Shown piece by piece: positions 61,975 through 64,000 of a DNA stretch of 64,000 nt. Position numbers and translations under genes: made by a program. Numbering within the stretch: position 1 is the first letter of the stretch; each line of letters begins with the position of its first letter. Below the pieces are notes generated by a model. The model saw only the letters and a program-made list of their open reading frames with translations, did not search any database and was not told where the DNA came from. This DNA comes from F22 sp963675625. GTDB lineage: Bacteria > Bacteroidota > Bacteroidia > Bacteroidales > Bacteroidaceae. Where the stretch lies: contig OY776497.1 in assembly GCA_963675625.1 (NCBI GenBank), positions 682,001 to 746,000 of the forward strand, written 5' to 3'.

Positions 61975-63306
61975 TTATAATAAATTACTAGCCAATTCAC
62001 TTAACTCACTTCGTTCCCCTTTGACCAAATTAACATGTCCAAAAATAGGCTGATTCTTCATTCGATCTATCATATAGACCAGACCATTCGATTCATGATC
62101 CAGATAAGGCGTATCGATTTGTTGGATATCTCCAGTAAAAATCATCTTCGTGCCTTCTCCAGCACGCGTAATGATTGTTTTTACTTCGTGAGGAGTTAGA
62201 TTTTGCGCCTCATCAATGATACAGTATGTTTCGCTAAGACTACGTCCTCTAATGAAAGCAAGAGCCTCAATAACCAATTGGTCGCTTTTCTGCATTTCTT
62301 CGAGTTTTTTCAACTCAGAAGAGGTCGATGAGAATTGATGCTTAATCACATTTAAATTATCAAACAAAGGTTGCATGTAAGGCTTCACCTTATCTTCTGC
62401 TGTACCTGGTAAGAAACCTATTTCTTTATTAGATAATGCCACAATAGGGCGGGCTAATAGTATCTGTTTGTAATTTGGAATAGCACCTAAGGCAGCAGCC
62501 AAGGCCAATAAGGTTTTACCCGTTCCCGCCATACCCGTTAAAGCGACGAGTTTAACTTCAGGATCATTGAGCAATTCAAACGCGAAACTTTGCTCTGCAT
62601 TTCTAGGCTCTATACCAAAATGTTTGCCTTTCTTGACACGGCACACTTTATGAGTAAATGGGTTGTAACGCGCCAGTACGCTATTGCGTTCGCTTTTAAT
62701 CACAAAACATTCATTAGGAAAAATCGTTTGAATTTCCATCACCTCTTCTGCATCGACTCCATCTTCCAGAGAATATATATGGTCTATTAACTCTGGATCC
62801 ACATTATCAATAACCGTATTGCTCTGTTCGTAAAGGGAGACATCAGATACTTTATCGTTGTTGTAATCCTCAGCCATAAGTCCTAGTGAACGAGCCTTCA
62901 TCCGCAGATTGACATCTTTGGTTACTAGAATAACGGGTACGTCAGGAAAGCTGTCTTGAAGATGTTCGGTTACAGACAAGAATTGATGGTCGGCCTTGTG
63001 TTCGGGAAAAGAATCACTTACGCGATTCGATAGGATACGTCCAGTTACGATATATAACTTTCCCAATCCCTCTCCTAGCGGTACTCCTTCGGTAAACACA
63101 GCATCATTTTCCTCTGAAATTTCATCTAGCACACGCAAGAAAGCACGTGCATTGAAATTGATTTGCTCATTACCTTTCTTGAAATGATCTAACTCTTCAA
63201 GTAAAACAATGGGTAGGTACACATCATTCTCTTCAAAGTTCAACAAACAATTGTAGTCATGTAAGATAACGTTAGTATCCAATACGAAGTTTTTTTTCTT
63301 TCCCAT
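61975..63306 (-). CDS. PIN-PhoH family ATPase
   Basis: A 443-residue protein with an N-terminal PIN ribonuclease-like domain (about 1-140: FVLDTNVILHDY, LLEELDHFKKG, ILVTKDVNLRMKARSLG) fused to a C-terminal PhoH ATPase (Walker A GMAGTGKTLLAL near 260, Walker B YCIIDEAQNLTPHEVK, FTGDIQQID). Such PhoH2 proteins have been shown in mycobacteria to unwind and cut RNA. Acidic residues of the PIN site are present, so nuclease activity is plausible. Confidence 0.92.
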   Translation of the reverse strand: MGKKKNFVLDTNVILHDYNCLLNFEENDVYLPIVLLEELDHFKKGNEQINFNARAFLRVLDEISEENDAVFTEGVPLGEGLGKLYIVTGRILSNRVSDSFPEHKADHQFLSVTEHLQDSFPDVPVILVTKDVNLRMKARSLGLMAEDYNNDKVSDVSLYEQSNTVIDNVDPELIDHIYSLEDGVDAEEVMEIQTIFPNECFVIKSERNSVLARYNPFTHKVCRVKKGKHFGIEPRNAEQSFAFELLNDPEVKLVALTGMAGTGKTLLALAAALGAIPNYKQILLARPIVALSNKEIGFLPGTAEDKVKPYMQPLFDNLNVIKHQFSSTSSELKKLEEMQKSDQLVIEALAFIRGRSLSETYCIIDEAQNLTPHEVKTIITRAGEGTKMIFTGDIQQIDTPYLDHESNGLVYMIDRMKNQPIFGHVNLVKGERSELSELASNLL

Positions 63307-63326
63307 AGTGCGATGTGTTTAAGTAG

Positions 63327-63371
63327 ATATTAGGGGAGAAATAGTTATACAAACCATTTCTCCCCTAATAT
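63327..63371. terminator. Inverted repeat between phoH and the restriction gene
   Basis: ATATTAGGGGAGAAAT and ATTTCTCCCCTAATAT, perfect 16-base arms, 13-base loop. It most likely ends the leftward restriction-gene transcript, 60 bases past its stop, though the minus-strand T-run is poor. Confidence 0.6.
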
Positions 63372-63430
63372 AGTATTTTTTGTCGGGAACTAGATTATTT
63401 AATGCCCTATTTCTCTAAACGACAAAGAAA

Positions 63431-64000
63431 TTAACGTTTGGTCAATCCTATCTTGGCATTTAAACGGAAATAGTACACACCATTTTCTTTTTCCAATTCA
63501 CCGTAATGATCTTTGTACAAATCGCCCATTTCAAAACGGCTGTTGAAGTACAAGAAATCACGCAATACTTCACGATCATCCATACTCAAATAATCGATTG
63601 TTCCATCTCCTTGAATTAAGAGCATACCATGTACAACAGAATCATCCCCTGTATATACCTTTGCTGGACGCATTCCTAAAAACAAAGCCAACAGAAATTG
63701 TTTCATTTTATACTCATAATAATGATGCTTATGTATAAGCTCATCTTTGATTTTCAATGGATTGATTTCTTTAATGACATCCACAAGTTCACTGACTTTC
63801 ACAATGCCATCCAAATGCATTACGCGCAACATTTCGGCCAATACGCGGGGAAAATGTAGATCAATCATATCCAAATTACAACGAAATACTTTATCATGCA
63901 CATCATAGTACTTAAGTATTCCCCCAAGACGCTCTATAAATAACATTCTATCAGCTACTGTATGGGCACTTTCTAGTGCGTTTACTTTAGCCACTGTGGG
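63431..64000 (-). CDS. HpaII-family type II restriction endonuclease, C-terminal part
   Basis: 190 codons open to the window edge; the only candidate start is a GTG six bases from the edge, so the gene surely continues outside. The C-terminal half resembles HpaII-type enzymes: YYEYKMKQFLLALFLGMRPAK, then HGMLLIQGDGTI, DFLYFNSRFE and YGELEKENGVYYFRLNA. The middle has FRCNLDMIDLHFPRVLAEML. Full enzymes have about 350 residues and cut at CCGG. The partner cytosine methyltransferase would be expected upstream, outside the window. Assignment rests on remembered motifs. Confidence 0.65.
   Translation of the reverse strand, partial: PTVAKVNALESAHTVADRMLFIERLGGILKYYDVHDKVFRCNLDMIDLHFPRVLAEMLRVMHLDGIVKVSELVDVIKEINPLKIKDELIHKHHYYEYKMKQFLLALFLGMRPAKVYTGDDSVVHGMLLIQGDGTIDYLSMDDREVLRDFLYFNSRFEMGDLYKDHYGELEKENGVYYFRLNAKIGLTKR

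Noticed and set aside
1..64000. CRISPR arrays, insertion sequences, prophage genes or rRNA
   Set aside because: I looked for regular spaced repeats, transposase or integrase motifs, and ribosomal RNA sequence and saw none.

Overview
This window is a stretch of chromosome from a member of the Bacteroidota, most likely the order Bacteroidales. The signs are a SusC/SusD outer-membrane pair, DUF4270, DUF4290, DUF4293 and DUF4834 proteins, the phylum-type short RNA polymerase omega subunit, a Rho factor with a very long inserted region, and the Bacteroidota -7 promoter box (TAnnTTTG) in front of about 30 genes. Base composition is AT-rich, near 40% GC by eye. The genus cannot be fixed from the sequence. 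Hcp, asparagine synthetase A and rubredoxin fit an anaerobic life. I see no rRNA, CRISPR array, insertion sequence or prophage; there is one tRNA (His).

Layout. 0-4.3 kb: end of a polysaccharide-utilisation-type locus (SusD start, SusC, AraC regulator). 4.5-8.2 kb: panC-panD, divergent from a truncated starch-synthase-like gene and a DUF4270 lipoprotein. 8.2-13.8 kb: Crp/Fnr regulator divergent from hcp, then asnA, a TSCPD-domain protein with a lone PTS IIC-like permease, and rubredoxin. 14.1-20.4 kb: a leftward unit metY-maeB-small membrane protein-GT-C-like membrane protein-LOG, followed by a 66-bp perfect palindrome. 20.4-25.9 kb: two related TPR secreted proteins and gyrA. 26-31 kb: manC, a class IV aminotransferase coupled to nspC, and divergent pabA/pabB. 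31-39.4 kb: HAD phosphatase, map, yhcC-type radical SAM, DPP IV, lipA, nadD, gmk, yicC. 39.5-44.7 kb: tsaB, DUF4290, murA, rimM, then DUF4293, omega and bamD. 44.7-54 kb: tRNA-His, folD, ffh, rho, tilS, a methyltransferase, a small basic protein, DUF4834, pssA and psd. 54-64 kb: dnaE, trxA, a small acidic protein, YycJ-type hydrolase, rlmB, folC, phoH, and the C-terminal part of a probable HpaII-family restriction enzyme.

Most of the window is core housekeeping: pantothenate, folate and pABA, methionine, lipoate, NAD, phosphatidylethanolamine, cell-wall and outer-membrane assembly, replication and termination. Accessory character is limited to the SusCD locus at the left and the restriction enzyme at the right.

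The most interesting signals are non-coding: the 66-bp palindrome at 14112-14177, a three-unit repeat before lipA that allows two competing hairpins, a back-to-back promoter for pabA/pabB in which both transcripts look leaderless, and a palindrome placed as an activator site before hcp. Two essential drug targets carry notable residues: MurA has Asp at the catalytic Cys position, and GyrA has Met at the position of E. coli Asp87. No wholly new multi-gene system is evident.
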